A stretch of DNA of 52,771 bases, taken from contig NZ_LT607654.1 in NCBI RefSeq assembly GCF_900095265.1, forward strand, positions 104,026 to 156,796, in the 5' to 3' direction. Under the pieces are notes generated by a model, which saw only the letters and a list, made by a program, of their open reading frames with translations, had not been told where the DNA came from and searched no databases. Below, piece by piece: positions 1 to 8,787 of the stretch (positions are counted from its first letter, which is position 1; every line of letters begins with the position of its first letter). The position numbers were made by a program, and so were the translations under genes. This DNA comes from Janthinobacterium sp. UMAB-56. Its GTDB lineage: Bacteria; Pseudomonadota; Gammaproteobacteria; Burkholderiales; Burkholderiaceae_D.

Positions 1-218
1 TGCAAGCGAAGCTGGCGGCCGTCTCCGGCGTGGCGCCGCAACTCAAGCGACGCCCGGACGTGACGGATGGCTTGCAGACGTGGATGGAAATCTATCCCGT
101 CGTCGGCGAAGGTTTTGCCGAGCTGCTGGCCAGCGCATCCGACGAAGCGGGCTTGCTGTCGCTGACGGCTGGCGCGCGCCATACGGAAGTATTCATGGAT
201 TTGCCTCCATGTGCCTGA
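1..218 (+). CDS. DUF4936 family protein, 3' part only
   Basis: The reading frame is open from the left edge (first whole codon at 3) and stops at 218, so only the last 71 residues are visible. The tail, with LKRRPDVTDGLQTWMEIYP and a closing RHTEVFMDLPPCA, matches what I remember of DUF4936, a small uncharacterised family common in Burkholderiales. No catalytic motif can be named. The last ten bases overlap the start of the NRDE gene (ATG at 209), so the two are probably translated together. The gene start lies outside the window. Confidence 0.65.
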   Translation, partial: QAKLAAVSGVAPQLKRRPDVTDGLQTWMEIYPVVGEGFAELLASASDEAGLLSLTAGARHTEVFMDLPPCA

Positions 219-946
219 TCGTTTTTGCATGGAAAGTCAATCCGCACATCCCACTGATTGCCGCCGCCAACCGCGACGAATTCTATGAACGCGCCAGCGC
301 CCCCGCCGGCGCCTGGCCCGAGCACCCGCAAGTGTATGCCGGGCGCGACCTGCAGGCGGGCGGCAGCTGGATGGGCATCACCCAGGCTGGCAGCGGCAGC
401 TCGCGCTTCGCCGCCATCACCAACATCCGCAGCCCGCAAGACCGCAATCCGGACGCCCCCTCGCGCGGCACCCTGGTGGCCGACTTCCTGGCCGGCAACA
501 TGTCGCCACAAGACTACATCGCGCAAATCCGCCCCGGCAGCGCCGCCTACAACGGTTTCAACCTGGTGCTGGGCGACGCGGACACGCTGATCTGGTTTTC
601 CAACCGTGGCGATGACGATGTGCGCAATGGCCAACCCCTGGAGCCGGGCATCTACGGCCTGTCGAACGCCCTGCTGGACGCGCCGTGGCCGAAAGTCTTG
701 AAGACCAAGGCCCAGTTCGCCAGCCTGCTGTGCCAGGGCGCGCCCGACGACGCCTATTTCGACATGCTGGCCGACACCACGCGCGCGCCCGATTTCCGCT
801 TGCCGGACACGGGCGTGCCGCTCGACCTCGAACGCGTGCTGTCCGCCGTCTGCATCGAGACGCCCGGTTACGGCACGCGCACCTCCACTGTCGTGAAACT
901 GTTCCCGGACTCGCCCGGCGAACTGCATGAGCTGGTGATTCAGTAA
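209..946 (+). CDS. NRDE family protein (TANGO2 homologue)
   Basis: A 245-residue protein beginning MCLIVFAWKVNPHIPLIAAANRDEF. The Asn-Arg-Asp-Glu motif near residue 20 names the NRDE/TANGO2 family. Members are soluble proteins of unsettled biochemistry; eukaryotic TANGO2 is linked to lipid or haem handling. An ATG at 209 directly starts the conserved N-terminus. An upstream extension in the same frame reads as low-complexity Arg-rich sequence and lies inside the DUF4936 gene, so I rejected it. Start and upstream stop overlap by 10 bases, which suggests translational coupling. Confidence 0.85.
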   Translation: MCLIVFAWKVNPHIPLIAAANRDEFYERASAPAGAWPEHPQVYAGRDLQAGGSWMGITQAGSGSSRFAAITNIRSPQDRNPDAPSRGTLVADFLAGNMSPQDYIAQIRPGSAAYNGFNLVLGDADTLIWFSNRGDDDVRNGQPLEPGIYGLSNALLDAPWPKVLKTKAQFASLLCQGAPDDAYFDMLADTTRAPDFRLPDTGVPLDLERVLSAVCIETPGYGTRTSTVVKLFPDSPGELHELVIQ

Positions 947-1032
947 ATTTTGCGGGGCCGGCAGCGTCCGGCTCCGCCCTGTTACCGTCCCGTTTCCCCT
1001 CCCCTTTCTTCTGCAAACGCTGCTCGCACAAA

Positions 1033-1064
1033 AAAAGAAAGCGCTTGCGCAAGCGCTTTCTTTT
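1033..1064. promoter_or_regulatory. 32-bp perfect palindrome, probable LacI-family operator
   Basis: Bases 1033-1048 are the exact reverse complement of 1049-1064, with no spacer. Each arm holds AAAGCGCTT, and the CG at its centre is the typical core of LacI-family operators, so this may be two operators fused head to head. It lies 80 bases before the lacI-type start at 1144, fitting autoregulation of the sugar operon. A-rich and T-rich flanks mean it could instead, or also, act as a bidirectional terminator for the NRDE gene. Confidence 0.6.
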
Positions 1065-1143
1065 GTTTACGATAGATTCAAACGCGGCGACACAGCCGCA
1101 CACTATCGCAGCACACAATAATAAAAAACCATCAGGAGACACC

Positions 1144-2151
1144 ATGGCCACCATGGAAGATGTAGCGCGGGCGGCGGACGTATCGTTGTCGACCGTCTCG
1201 CACGTACTCAACGGCACCCGCAAGGTCAGCCCGAAAACCGTTGCCGCCGTCAACGCAGCCATGCAGCAGATCGGCTACGTACCGAACATGCTGGCACGCG
1301 CGCTGGCCGGCTCCTCGTCGGGCACCATCGGCGTGGCCATTTCCGCCTTCACCAATCATTACTTCAGTGAAACCGTGCGCGCCATCGAGGCTGCCTGCAC
1401 GCGCCATGGCTTGATGATGCTGTTTTCCGATACGCATGATGACCCGGCGCAAGAGTTGAAAGTGGTGCAGAACTTGCACCAGCGCCGTGTCGATGGCATC
1501 GTGCTGGCGCCGTCCGGCGATCCGCACAACCGCGCCCTCGACTATTTGAGCAGCAACAAGATCGCCTCCGTGCTGGTCGACCGCATGTCGCCACAGTCCT
1601 TCGACCAGGTGGGCGTGGAAAACATCGAGGCGACGGCCGAACTGGTCGGTCATCTGATCACGGTTCACGGCCATCGCCGCATCGGCTTCATCGCGGGCGC
1701 GCCGGGCCTGTCCACGACGCACGAGCGCACGGCAGGCTACCGCCTGGCCTTGCAGCGCGCCAATATCGCCTTCGATGCGGACCTGCTGCGCTCGGGCGAC
1801 TCCAACCTGGAGCGCAGCGGCGCGGCCACGCGCGAATTGCTGGCCCTGCCCGACGGGCAGCGCCCGACAGCCATCGTCGCCGGCAATAACCTGATGACCA
1901 TCGGCACCATGCATGCCTTGCGCGACGCGCACATTGCGGTGCCGCAAGATGTGTCGCTGGCAGGCTTCGATGATTTCGACTGGGCCGATTACTTCAGCCC
2001 CCGCCTGACGGTGATGGCGCAGCCGCTCGAAGAGCTGGGCGCCATGGCTGTCGACCTCCTGATCGAGCGCATCGCCAACCCGGGCCGCGCCCAGCATGTG
2101 CAGCGCTTGTCGCCGACCTTGCGCGTGCGCAATTCATGCGGCTGCCCCTGA
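1144..2151 (+). CDS. LacI-family transcriptional regulator of the sugar operon
   Basis: This 335-residue protein starts with a classic LacI helix-turn-helix (residues 1-25, with DVARAADVSLSTVSHVLNG) and a hinge helix ending near YVPNMLARALAG. A periplasmic-binding-protein-like sensor domain follows (about 60-330). It should bind a palindromic operator and release it when a sugar or sugar phosphate binds. The start at 1144 follows a good AGGAGA ribosome site at 1134; an in-frame extension to 1045 would run back into the palindrome. The kinase gene begins 17 bases downstream, so it probably controls the kinase-transaldolase-ABC operon and itself. Confidence 0.9.
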   Translation: MATMEDVARAADVSLSTVSHVLNGTRKVSPKTVAAVNAAMQQIGYVPNMLARALAGSSSGTIGVAISAFTNHYFSETVRAIEAACTRHGLMMLFSDTHDDPAQELKVVQNLHQRRVDGIVLAPSGDPHNRALDYLSSNKIASVLVDRMSPQSFDQVGVENIEATAELVGHLITVHGHRRIGFIAGAPGLSTTHERTAGYRLALQRANIAFDADLLRSGDSNLERSGAATRELLALPDGQRPTAIVAGNNLMTIGTMHALRDAHIAVPQDVSLAGFDDFDWADYFSPRLTVMAQPLEELGAMAVDLLIERIANPGRAQHVQRLSPTLRVRNSCGCP

Positions 2152-2168
2152 CCTTTACAGTAAACAAT

Positions 2169-3665
2169 ATGCATCCAGCAATTTCCCTCGGTATCGACCT
2201 CGGTACCTCCGAACTGAAAACCGTGCTGATGGACAGCGCGGGTACCGTGTGCGGCCAGGCCTCCGTGCGCCTGGACGTGAGCCGCCCGCATCCGGGCTGG
2301 TCCGAACAAGCGCCACAGGACTGGTGGGCCGCCTGCGTCAACGCCTTAGCGCAGCTGCGCGCCGGCTGGCCGCAGGAATATGCCCGCATCGCCTGCATCG
2401 GCCTGTCGGGCCAGATGCATGGCGCCGTGCTCCTCGACCTTGACGATGCCGTGATCCGTCCCGCCATCCTGTGGAACGACGCGCGCGCCGAGGCCGAAGC
2501 GGCCGCACTGGCGCGCGACTATCCGGCCTACGCGGATGTAACGGGCAGCCTGCCCATGGCGGGCCTGACGGCGCCGAAACTGCTGTGGCTGCAAACACAC
2601 GAGCCTGACGCTTTCGCCGCCATCGCCTGCCTGCTCTCTCCCAAGGATTACCTGCGCCTGCGCTTGACGGGAAAAAAATTGACGGACATGTCGGACGCGG
2701 CCGGCACCCTGTGGCTGGACGAGGCCAGGCGTGCCTGGTTCGCGCCCATGCTGGCCGCCTGCGGCCTGGCGCCAGAACAGATGCCGGCGCTGGCCGAAGG
2801 CGATGCCGCCACCGGCATCGTGCTGACCACCATCGCCGACCAGTTGGGCCTGCCACCGGACGTGGTGCTGGCGGGCGGCGGCGGCGACAATCCTGTCTCG
2901 GCCGTGGGCATAGGCGCCGTCAACGGCGGTGACAGCTTTATCTCGCTGGGCACCAGCGCTGCCATCGTCTCCGTCACCGAAATGCCTTTGGGCAATCCGG
3001 CCGGCGGCGTGCACAGCTTTTGCCACGCCCTGCCCGGCCGCTGGTATGCGATGGGCGCGATTCTGTCCGGCGCCAGCTGTTTGCGCTGGGCGACTGGCGT
3101 ACTGGGCCAGCCCGACGAGGCTGCCCTGCTGGCGCTGGTGGAAGCGGGCTTGCCGCTCGATGCGACCGTTTCCCCCTCGGCGCCCCTGTTCCTGCCGTAT
3201 CTGTCGGGCGAGCGCACGCCGCATAACGACCCGCAAGTGCGCGGCGCCTTCTTGCAACTGGGCCACGACAGCACGCCGGCCCAGCTCGGTTACGCCGTGC
3301 TCGAGGGCGTCGCCTTTGCCTTGCGCGACGCCATGGCGGCCGTCACCTCGACGGGTGCCGTGGTGCCCCACTGCATGCTGGTGGGCGGCGGCGCGCGCAG
3401 CCAGTACTGGGCGCAGTTGCTGGCCAATGTGCTGGGACGCGAAATGCGCACCCTGCACAATAGCGAACTGTCGGCCAGCCTGGGCGCGGCCAAGCTGGGC
3501 TTTGCCGCCATCGGTCAGCGCCAGTTGCTGGCCACCAGTTTGCCCATCAAAAACACTTTCCTGCCCGATGCCGCGCACAGCGCAGCCTTGAGCATCCGTT
3601 ACGGTCGCTACCGTAGCCTTTTCCCCGCCGTGCAAGCCTTGCACCAACTCAGTGATAAGGAATAG
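2169..3665 (+). CDS. xylB: FGGY carbohydrate kinase, xylulokinase-like
   Basis: A 498-residue FGGY kinase. The first ATPase lobe opens with [17 protein letters not shown] (about residues 5-21). [11 protein letters not shown] follows near 87, and [14 protein letters not shown] near 238 holds the probable catalytic Asp. [20 protein letters not shown] near 414 is the C-terminal nucleotide site. Length and motifs fit XylB, which phosphorylates D-xylulose to xylulose 5-phosphate. The adjoining transaldolase supports entry into the pentose phosphate pathway. No isomerase or dehydrogenase gene is nearby, so the true substrate is uncertain. I chose ATG 2169 over 2136 because it begins the conserved fold; neither has a strong ribosome site. 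Confidence 0.82.
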   Translation: MHPAISLGIDLGTSELKTVLMDSAGTVCGQASVRLDVSRPHPGWSEQAPQDWWAACVNALAQLRAGWPQEYARIACIGLSGQMHGAVLLDLDDAVIRPAILWNDARAEAEAAALARDYPAYADVTGSLPMAGLTAPKLLWLQTHEPDAFAAIACLLSPKDYLRLRLTGKKLTDMSDAAGTLWLDEARRAWFAPMLAACGLAPEQMPALAEGDAATGIVLTTIADQLGLPPDVVLAGGGGDNPVSAVGIGAVNGGDSFISLGTSAAIVSVTEMPLGNPAGGVHSFCHALPGRWYAMGAILSGASCLRWATGVLGQPDEAALLALVEAGLPLDATVSPSAPLFLPYLSGERTPHNDPQVRGAFLQLGHDSTPAQLGYAVLEGVAFALRDAMAAVTSTGAVVPHCMLVGGGARSQYWAQLLANVLGREMRTLHNSELSASLGAAKLGFAAIGQRQLLATSLPIKNTFLPDAAHSAALSIRYGRYRSLFPAVQALHQLSDKE

Positions 3666-3667
3666 TA

Positions 3668-4618
3668 ATGAATCAGCTGCAACAATTAAAACAGACCAGC
3701 ACCGTCGTCGCCGACACGGGCGACTTCTTGCAACTGGCGCGTTTCGCCCCGCAAGACGCCACCACCAACCCGTCGCTGATCTTGAAGGCCGTGCTGCAGC
3801 CCGATTACGCACCCTTGCTGGAAAGCACAGTCGCCGAGCATCAAGCCGCGTCGCTGGACGATATTGTCGACCAGGTGCTGGTGCGCTTCGGCCTGGAAAT
3901 TTTAAAGGTCGTGCCGGGCCGCGTGTCGACCGAAGTCGATGCCCGTTTGAGCTTTGACCGTGTCGCCACCGTGGCCAGGGCGCGCCGTTTGATCGCCCTG
4001 TACGAACAAGCGGGCATCGAGCGCGAACGCGTGCTGATCAAGATTGCCGCCACCTGGGAAGGCATACAGGCGGCGCGCGAACTGGAAGCCGATGGCATCT
4101 TTTGCAACCTGACCCTGCTGTTCGCGTTTTGCCAGGCCGTCGCCTGCGCCGACGCGAAAGTACGCCTGATTTCGCCGTTCGTGGGCCGCATCTACGACTG
4201 GCACAAGAAGTCCGCGGGCGCCGCATGGGATGAAACGGCGCGCAGCCTGTCCAACGATCCAGGTGTACAGTCTGTCACGCGCATTTTCAATTACTACAAA
4301 CAACATGGCATCGCCACGCAAGTGATGGGCGCCAGCTTCCGCAACGTGGGACAGATTTCGGCCCTGTCCGGCTGCGATTTGCTGACCATCAGCCCCGACT
4401 TGCTGGCCAAGCTGGAAGCGTCAAGCGCGCCGTTCGAGCGCGCCCTGGGCGTCGACCTGGGCGCGCCGCAGCCAGCCATCACGTATGACGAGGCGGCTTT
4501 CCGCTACGCCTTGAACGACGATGCGATGGCGACCGAAAAGCTGGCCGAAGGCATACGCGGCTTTGCCGTCGATGCGGGCAAGCTGGACGCCATGATCGAG
4601 AAATTACGCAGCCGCTAG
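3668..4618 (+). CDS. tal: Transaldolase
   Basis: A 316-residue class I transaldolase of the TalB size class. It moves a dihydroxyacetone unit between sedoheptulose 7-phosphate and glyceraldehyde 3-phosphate in the cytosol. The Schiff-base lysine is Lys125 in [11 protein letters not shown]. Asp17 (VVADTGDF), the ATTNPSL motif near 31 and Glu89 complete the usual active site. It starts two bases after the kinase stop, behind an AAGGAA site, so the two are surely cotranscribed. A copy here, with a sugar kinase, suggests a dedicated route for imported sugar and probably a second housekeeping copy elsewhere. Confidence 0.93.
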   Translation: MNQLQQLKQTSTVVADTGDFLQLARFAPQDATTNPSLILKAVLQPDYAPLLESTVAEHQAASLDDIVDQVLVRFGLEILKVVPGRVSTEVDARLSFDRVATVARARRLIALYEQAGIERERVLIKIAATWEGIQAARELEADGIFCNLTLLFAFCQAVACADAKVRLISPFVGRIYDWHKKSAGAAWDETARSLSNDPGVQSVTRIFNYYKQHGIATQVMGASFRNVGQISALSGCDLLTISPDLLAKLEASSAPFERALGVDLGAPQPAITYDEAAFRYALNDDAMATEKLAEGIRGFAVDAGKLDAMIEKLRSR

Positions 4619-4681
4619 GTTTGCACCGAGTTTTCACCGTAGCACCTTTGTCTTGCACAATAAAAACCCTAGGAGATCCTC

Positions 4682-5617
4682 ATGAAAAAAGTCATTACCG
4701 CCACCCTGCTGCTGTCCGCCGCCTGCGGCGCCTTCGCTGCCGACAAACCGCTGAAATCGATCGGCGTAAGCGTGGGCGACCTGGCCAACCCCTTCTTCGT
4801 GGCGATAGGCCGCGGCGCGGAAGAAAGCGCGAAGAAAATTGGCGGCCCCGGCGTGAAAGTCACCACCGTGTCGAGCAAATACGACTTGAACACCCAGGTG
4901 GATCAGATTGAAAACTTTATTGCCAACAAGACCGACATCATCATCCTGAACGCCGTCGATTCCAAGGGCATCGCCCCGGCCATCAAGAAAGCGCGCAATG
5001 CTGGCGTGGTCGTGATCGCCGTTGACGTGGGTGCCGTGGGCGCCTCGGCCACGGTGATGTCCGACAACACCATGGCTGGCGACGTGTCGTGCGCTTACCT
5101 GGCCAAGCAGATCGGCGGCAAGGGCAATGTGGTGATACTGAACGGCCCACCGGTCACCTCCGTCATCGACCGCGTCAACGGCTGCAAGAAAACCCTGGCG
5201 GCGTTCAAGGATATCAAGATCCTGTCCGACAACCAGAACGCGGGCGGCAGCCGCGACGGCGGCATGACCGTGATGTCGAACCTGCTGACGGCCCATCCGA
5301 AGATCGACGGCGTGTTCGCCATCAATGATCCTACGGGCATCGGCGCCGAACTGGCGATCAAGCAATCGAAACGCACGGACGTGAAACTGATCACGGCCGT
5401 CGATGGCGCGCCCGATGGCCAGAATGCGCTGAAAAACAAGGCCGGCCTGTTTGCCGCCACGGCCGCGCAAAACCCTTACCGCATGGCCACCGACGCCGTA
5501 CAGATGGGTTACGACATCATGAATGGCCGCACGCCGAAACAGACCATGGTGCTGTTGCCGACACCGGCCATCACCAAGGAAAACGTCGCCACCTACACAG
5601 GCTGGGTAAAGAACTGA
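4682..5617 (+). CDS. Sugar ABC transporter, periplasmic substrate-binding protein (ribose type)
   Basis: A 311-residue RbsB-like protein with a clear Sec signal peptide (about residues 1-20, cleaved after AFA), exported to the periplasm. The mature protein opens with KSIGVSVGDLANPFFVAIGR, a hallmark of pentose and hexose binding proteins. NAVDSKGIAPAIKKARNAG (near 98) and VFAINDPTGIGAELAI (near 215) shape the sugar cleft. A strong AGGAGATC ribosome site precedes ATG 4682. Sixty-three bases separate it from transaldolase, with no terminator visible. Which sugar it binds cannot be read from sequence. Confidence 0.9.
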   Translation: MKKVITATLLLSAACGAFAADKPLKSIGVSVGDLANPFFVAIGRGAEESAKKIGGPGVKVTTVSSKYDLNTQVDQIENFIANKTDIIILNAVDSKGIAPAIKKARNAGVVVIAVDVGAVGASATVMSDNTMAGDVSCAYLAKQIGGKGNVVILNGPPVTSVIDRVNGCKKTLAAFKDIKILSDNQNAGGSRDGGMTVMSNLLTAHPKIDGVFAINDPTGIGAELAIKQSKRTDVKLITAVDGAPDGQNALKNKAGLFAATAAQNPYRMATDAVQMGYDIMNGRTPKQTMVLLPTPAITKENVATYTGWVKN

Positions 5618-5637
5618 TCTGCCTGACCTGAACCACG

Positions 5638-5669
5638 TGGCGCCGCCAGCTTACGGGCAGGCGGCGCCA
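5638..5669 (+). terminator. Stable hairpin between binding-protein and ATPase genes
   Basis: A perfect 10-bp stem (TGGCGCCGCC with GGCGGCGCCA) encloses a 12-base loop, just after the binding-protein stop and before the ATPase ribosome site. No T-run follows. Hairpins here in ABC operons often protect the upstream mRNA or cause partial termination, so that binding protein is made in excess. That role is inferred. Confidence 0.55.
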
Positions 5670-5694
5670 GTTTCACCAGCAAGGAAGGACAGTC

Positions 5695-7194
5695 ATGAGC
5701 GACGAGATTATTTTTGAAATGCGCGGCATCGAGAAGCGCTTTGGCGCCACGCGCGCGCTGCGCGGCGTGCACCTGACGGTGCGCAGCGGCGAAATCCATG
5801 CCGTGATGGGCGAAAACGGCGCCGGCAAGAGCACCCTGATGAAGATCCTGTCGGGCGTGTACACGCCGGACGCCGGTGAAATCATACTGGACGGTAAACC
5901 GATTCGTATCCGCAACCCGGGCGAGGCACGCGCGCTGGGCATCAACCTGATTTACCAGGAATTGAGCGTGGCCAAGAACATGACGGTGGCGCAGAACGTC
6001 TTCATGGGCAGCGAACCGCAAGGACCGTTCTGGACCGTCAAGGGCGGCGAAATGCGTGCGCGCACCAACGCCATCCTGGCCGACCTCGGTTCCCGTTTCG
6101 ACGCCGACACCATGGTGTCGAGCCTGTCGATCGCCGAGCAGCAGCAGGTGGAAATCGCCCGCGCCCTCGTGCACGAAAGCCGCATCCTGATCATGGACGA
6201 GCCCACTGCCGCCCTGTCCGACCGGGAAACAGAGCAATTGTTCCGCATTATCGAAGAGCAGCGCGACAAGGGCCTGGCCGTGCTGTACATCAGCCACCGC
6301 ATGGCCGAGGTGGAACGCCTGGCGCGCCGCATCACGGTGCTGCGCGATGGCGCTTATGTTGGCGAACTGGGCAAGGATGAACTGGATCAAAAGAAAGTCG
6401 TGCAAATGATGGTGGGCCGCCCTGCCGACGACTTTTATTCACACCAGCGGCGCAGCACGCGGGGCGCCGAGCGCTTGCGCGTGGAAAACGTAAGCGGTGG
6501 CAAGGTCAAGCCTGCCTCGTTCGCCCTGCATGCGGGCGAAGTCACGGGTCTGGCCGGACTCGTCGGCGCAGGCCGCACGGAACTGGCGCGTTTGATCTTT
6601 GGCGCCGACAAGAAACAAACGGGGCAAGTATGGCTCGACGGCCAGGAAGTGCATATCCAGCGCCCGCTGGCGGCCATCCGCCACGGCATCGGCTATCTGC
6701 CGGAAGACCGCAAGAGCCTGGGCTTGTTCATGCAATTGTCGGCCATGGAAAACATGTCGATGAATATACTGTCCAAGCATGCGACGGCGGGTATCGTCAA
6801 CCGTGGCGCCCTGACCCAGCTCACGCGCGAGGCGATTGCCAACCTCAACGTAAAAGTGTCGGGGCCGGAAGGCATCGTGGGCGGACTGTCCGGTGGCAAC
6901 CAGCAGAAAGTCTTGCTGGCGCGCTGGCTGGCCATCGCGCCGAAAGTGCTGATCCTCGACGAACCGACGCGGGGCGTGGACGTGGGCGCGAAGAGCGAAA
7001 TCTACAAGATCATCCACCAGTTGGCGGACGCGGGCACGGCCGTGCTGTGCATTTCCAGCGAACTGGCCGAGCTGGTCGGCATCTGCGACCGCGTGATGGT
7101 GATGTGCGAAGGACGGCTGACGGGTGAAGTGACAGGCGACCATATCACGCAGGAAAACATCCTTGCCTATGCCACCCAGCTGGAAGCGGCGTAA
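5695..7194 (+). CDS. Sugar ABC transporter ATP-binding protein (double ABC, RbsA type)
   Basis: A 499-residue ATPase with two fused ABC domains, as in RbsA/XylG. Domain one has Walker A GENGAGKST (39-47), signature LSIAEQQQVEIARA and Walker B ILIMDEPTAAL. Domain two has the degenerate GLVGAGRTEL in place of Walker A, then LSGGNQQKVLLARW and VLILDEPTRGVDVGAK. One degenerate site is normal for this family. It sits at the cytoplasmic face and powers sugar uptake through the permease at 7231. An AAGGAAGGA ribosome site precedes the ATG. Confidence 0.93.
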   Translation: MSDEIIFEMRGIEKRFGATRALRGVHLTVRSGEIHAVMGENGAGKSTLMKILSGVYTPDAGEIILDGKPIRIRNPGEARALGINLIYQELSVAKNMTVAQNVFMGSEPQGPFWTVKGGEMRARTNAILADLGSRFDADTMVSSLSIAEQQQVEIARALVHESRILIMDEPTAALSDRETEQLFRIIEEQRDKGLAVLYISHRMAEVERLARRITVLRDGAYVGELGKDELDQKKVVQMMVGRPADDFYSHQRRSTRGAERLRVENVSGGKVKPASFALHAGEVTGLAGLVGAGRTELARLIFGADKKQTGQVWLDGQEVHIQRPLAAIRHGIGYLPEDRKSLGLFMQLSAMENMSMNILSKHATAGIVNRGALTQLTREAIANLNVKVSGPEGIVGGLSGGNQQKVLLARWLAIAPKVLILDEPTRGVDVGAKSEIYKIIHQLADAGTAVLCISSELAELVGICDRVMVMCEGRLTGEVTGDHITQENILAYATQLEAA

Positions 7195-7230
7195 GAATAC
7201 GCATTAGAATAATTACTCAGGAGATAGACC

Positions 7231-8241
7231 ATGACAACGAGTACCACCAGCGGCGCCGTACGCGCCGGCGAACCCTTCAATGCCTCGAACCTGATGCGCC
7301 GCCTGGGCATGTTGCCCGTGCTGGTGGTGCTCTACCTGGCCATGTACGGCCTGACCGTGTACTTCTCGGCAGACGGCACGTCCACGTTCATGACCAGCAA
7401 TAACACCATGAACATCTTCCGCCAGGTATCGATCAACATCGTGCTCGCTTCCGGCATGACTTTCGTCATCTTGACCAGTGGCATTGACCTGTCTGTCGGC
7501 TCCGTGCTGGCTGTCTCGGCCGTTGCCGGCATGCTGATGTCGCTGTCGGCGCAATTCGCCGGCTTTTCGATTCCCGCCTTCTTGATCGTCGGCCTGTTGC
7601 TGGGTGCGCTGAACGGCGCGCTGGTGGCCCTCGTCGGCCTGAACCCGTTTGTCGTGACTCTGGGCACCATGACGGCGCTGCGCGGCGCCGCCTATTTGCT
7701 GGCCGACGGCACCAGCGTGCTGAACACGGAAATCCCCAGCTTCGAGTGGATGGGCAACGGCAGCTTCCTCGCCATTCCCTGGCTGATCTGGCTGGCGGCG
7801 GCCGTCGTGGTGCTGACCTGGTTCATCTTGCGCAAGACCACGCTGGGCCTGCATATTTATGCGGTTGGCGGCAATATCCAGGCGGCCCGCTTGACGGGCA
7901 TCAAGGTTGGCCTCGTGTTGATGTTTGTCTACACCATCAGCGGCCTGTTCGCCGGCCTGGGCGGCGCCATGTCGGCCAGCCGTTTGTATGCGGCCAACGG
8001 CAACTGGGGCACGGGCTATGAGCTGGACGCCATCGCGGCCGTCGTGCTCGGTGGCACCAGCCTGATGGGTGGCGTGGGTTCCGTCTGGGGCACCGTCATC
8101 GGCGCACTGATCATCGGCGTGATGAACAATGGCTTGACGATTCTGGGGCTGTCGTCGTTCTGGCAGTATGTGGCGAAAGGTGTCGTGATCGTGCTGGCCG
8201 TGATTCTGGACAAATGGCGCCAGTCGCACGCGCAGAATTAA
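7231..8241 (+). CDS. Sugar ABC transporter permease (RbsC type)
   Basis: A 336-residue inner-membrane protein with about nine hydrophobic spans. It contains the family segment GMTFVILTSGIDLSVGSVLAVSA (near 72) and a GGTSLMGGVGSVWGTVIGALI stretch near 272, both typical of BPD_transp_2 permeases. It forms the channel with the RbsA-type ATPase. It starts 36 bases after the ATPase behind a CAGGAGAT site and ends the operon at a strong hairpin. Only one permease gene is present, as expected for a homodimeric RbsC-type channel. Confidence 0.92.
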   Translation: MTTSTTSGAVRAGEPFNASNLMRRLGMLPVLVVLYLAMYGLTVYFSADGTSTFMTSNNTMNIFRQVSINIVLASGMTFVILTSGIDLSVGSVLAVSAVAGMLMSLSAQFAGFSIPAFLIVGLLLGALNGALVALVGLNPFVVTLGTMTALRGAAYLLADGTSVLNTEIPSFEWMGNGSFLAIPWLIWLAAAVVVLTWFILRKTTLGLHIYAVGGNIQAARLTGIKVGLVLMFVYTISGLFAGLGGAMSASRLYAANGNWGTGYELDAIAAVVLGGTSLMGGVGSVWGTVIGALIIGVMNNGLTILGLSSFWQYVAKGVVIVLAVILDKWRQSHAQN

Positions 8242-8253
8242 GGTGACGTGGTG

Positions 8254-8285
8254 TGTCGGGTTGCGCGTTGTGCGCTAACCCGACA
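8254..8285 (+). terminator. Hairpin ending the sugar operon
   Basis: TGTCGGGTT pairs with AACCCGACA, and an inner GCGC/GCGC pair extends the stem around a five-base loop. It lies 12 bases after the permease stop, between convergent genes. There is no T-run after it, so classification as an intrinsic terminator rests on position and stem strength. Confidence 0.6.
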
Positions 8286-8301
8286 ACATCCCGAGCAAGG
8301 C

Positions 8302-8727
8302 TTAAAACTGCAAGCGCATTTCCACATGCGCAATCCCCGCCTCTTCAAATTGCTCCCCCTGCTGCACGAAACCGTGGCGCGCATAAAATGGCGCGGCCAC
8401 GGTTTGCGCATTGAGCACCACCGCTGCATCGCCCCGTGCACGCGCCTTTTCCATCAGCAAGTGCAAAATGGCGCCGCCCACGCCCGTGCCACGGCCCGGC
8501 TGGCGCACGGCCATGCGGCCGATGTGGCCGTCCGGCAATAGCCGGCCCGTGCCGATGGCGGCACCAAAGTCGTTATAGGCAACGGCGTGCAGGCAGACGG
8601 CGTCCATGTCGTCGAGTTCGATCTCGGCCGGCACTTTCTGTTCATCAACGAAAACTTCAAAACGGATGGCGGTGGCGTCAAGGCCCAGGGTGGCCCAGTC
8701 GCCGAGGCGGATAGTATGCTTGGTCAT
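8302..8727 (-). CDS. GNAT family N-acetyltransferase
   Basis: A 141-residue single-domain GNAT enzyme that should transfer an acetyl group from acetyl-CoA. The acetyl-CoA loop is visible as GRMAVRQPGRGTGVGGAIL (near 87). The N-terminal part, with IRFEVFVDEQKVPAEIELDD, resembles the ElaA/YjcF branch, whose substrates are mostly unknown. It converges on the sugar operon. A terminator-like hairpin (8747-8771) separates it from the upstream oxidoreductase, so it may have its own promoter in a very short gap. Acceptor unknown. Confidence 0.82.
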   Translation of the reverse strand: MTKHTIRLGDWATLGLDATAIRFEVFVDEQKVPAEIELDDMDAVCLHAVAYNDFGAAIGTGRLLPDGHIGRMAVRQPGRGTGVGGAILHLLMEKARARGDAAVVLNAQTVAAPFYARHGFVQQGEQFEEAGIAHVEMRLQF

Positions 8728-8746
8728 GGTCGGCGGTCATAAGAAA

Positions 8747-8771
8747 CGGGCCGCCATTGTCGCACGGCCCG
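8747..8771 (-). terminator. Intrinsic terminator after the oxidoreductase gene
   Basis: Read on the minus strand, CGGGCCG and CGGCCCG form a seven-base-pair stem directly followed by TTTCTTAT. It lies 17 bases beyond the stop of the oxidoreductase gene at 8788. Confidence 0.6.
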
Positions 8772-8787
8772 CCTTGAGGAAGGAAGC

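Noticed and set aside
2346..3812. Long minus-strand open frame opposite the kinase gene
   Set aside because: The product is repetitive in Arg, Gln and Gly and matches no family, while the plus strand encodes a complete kinase.
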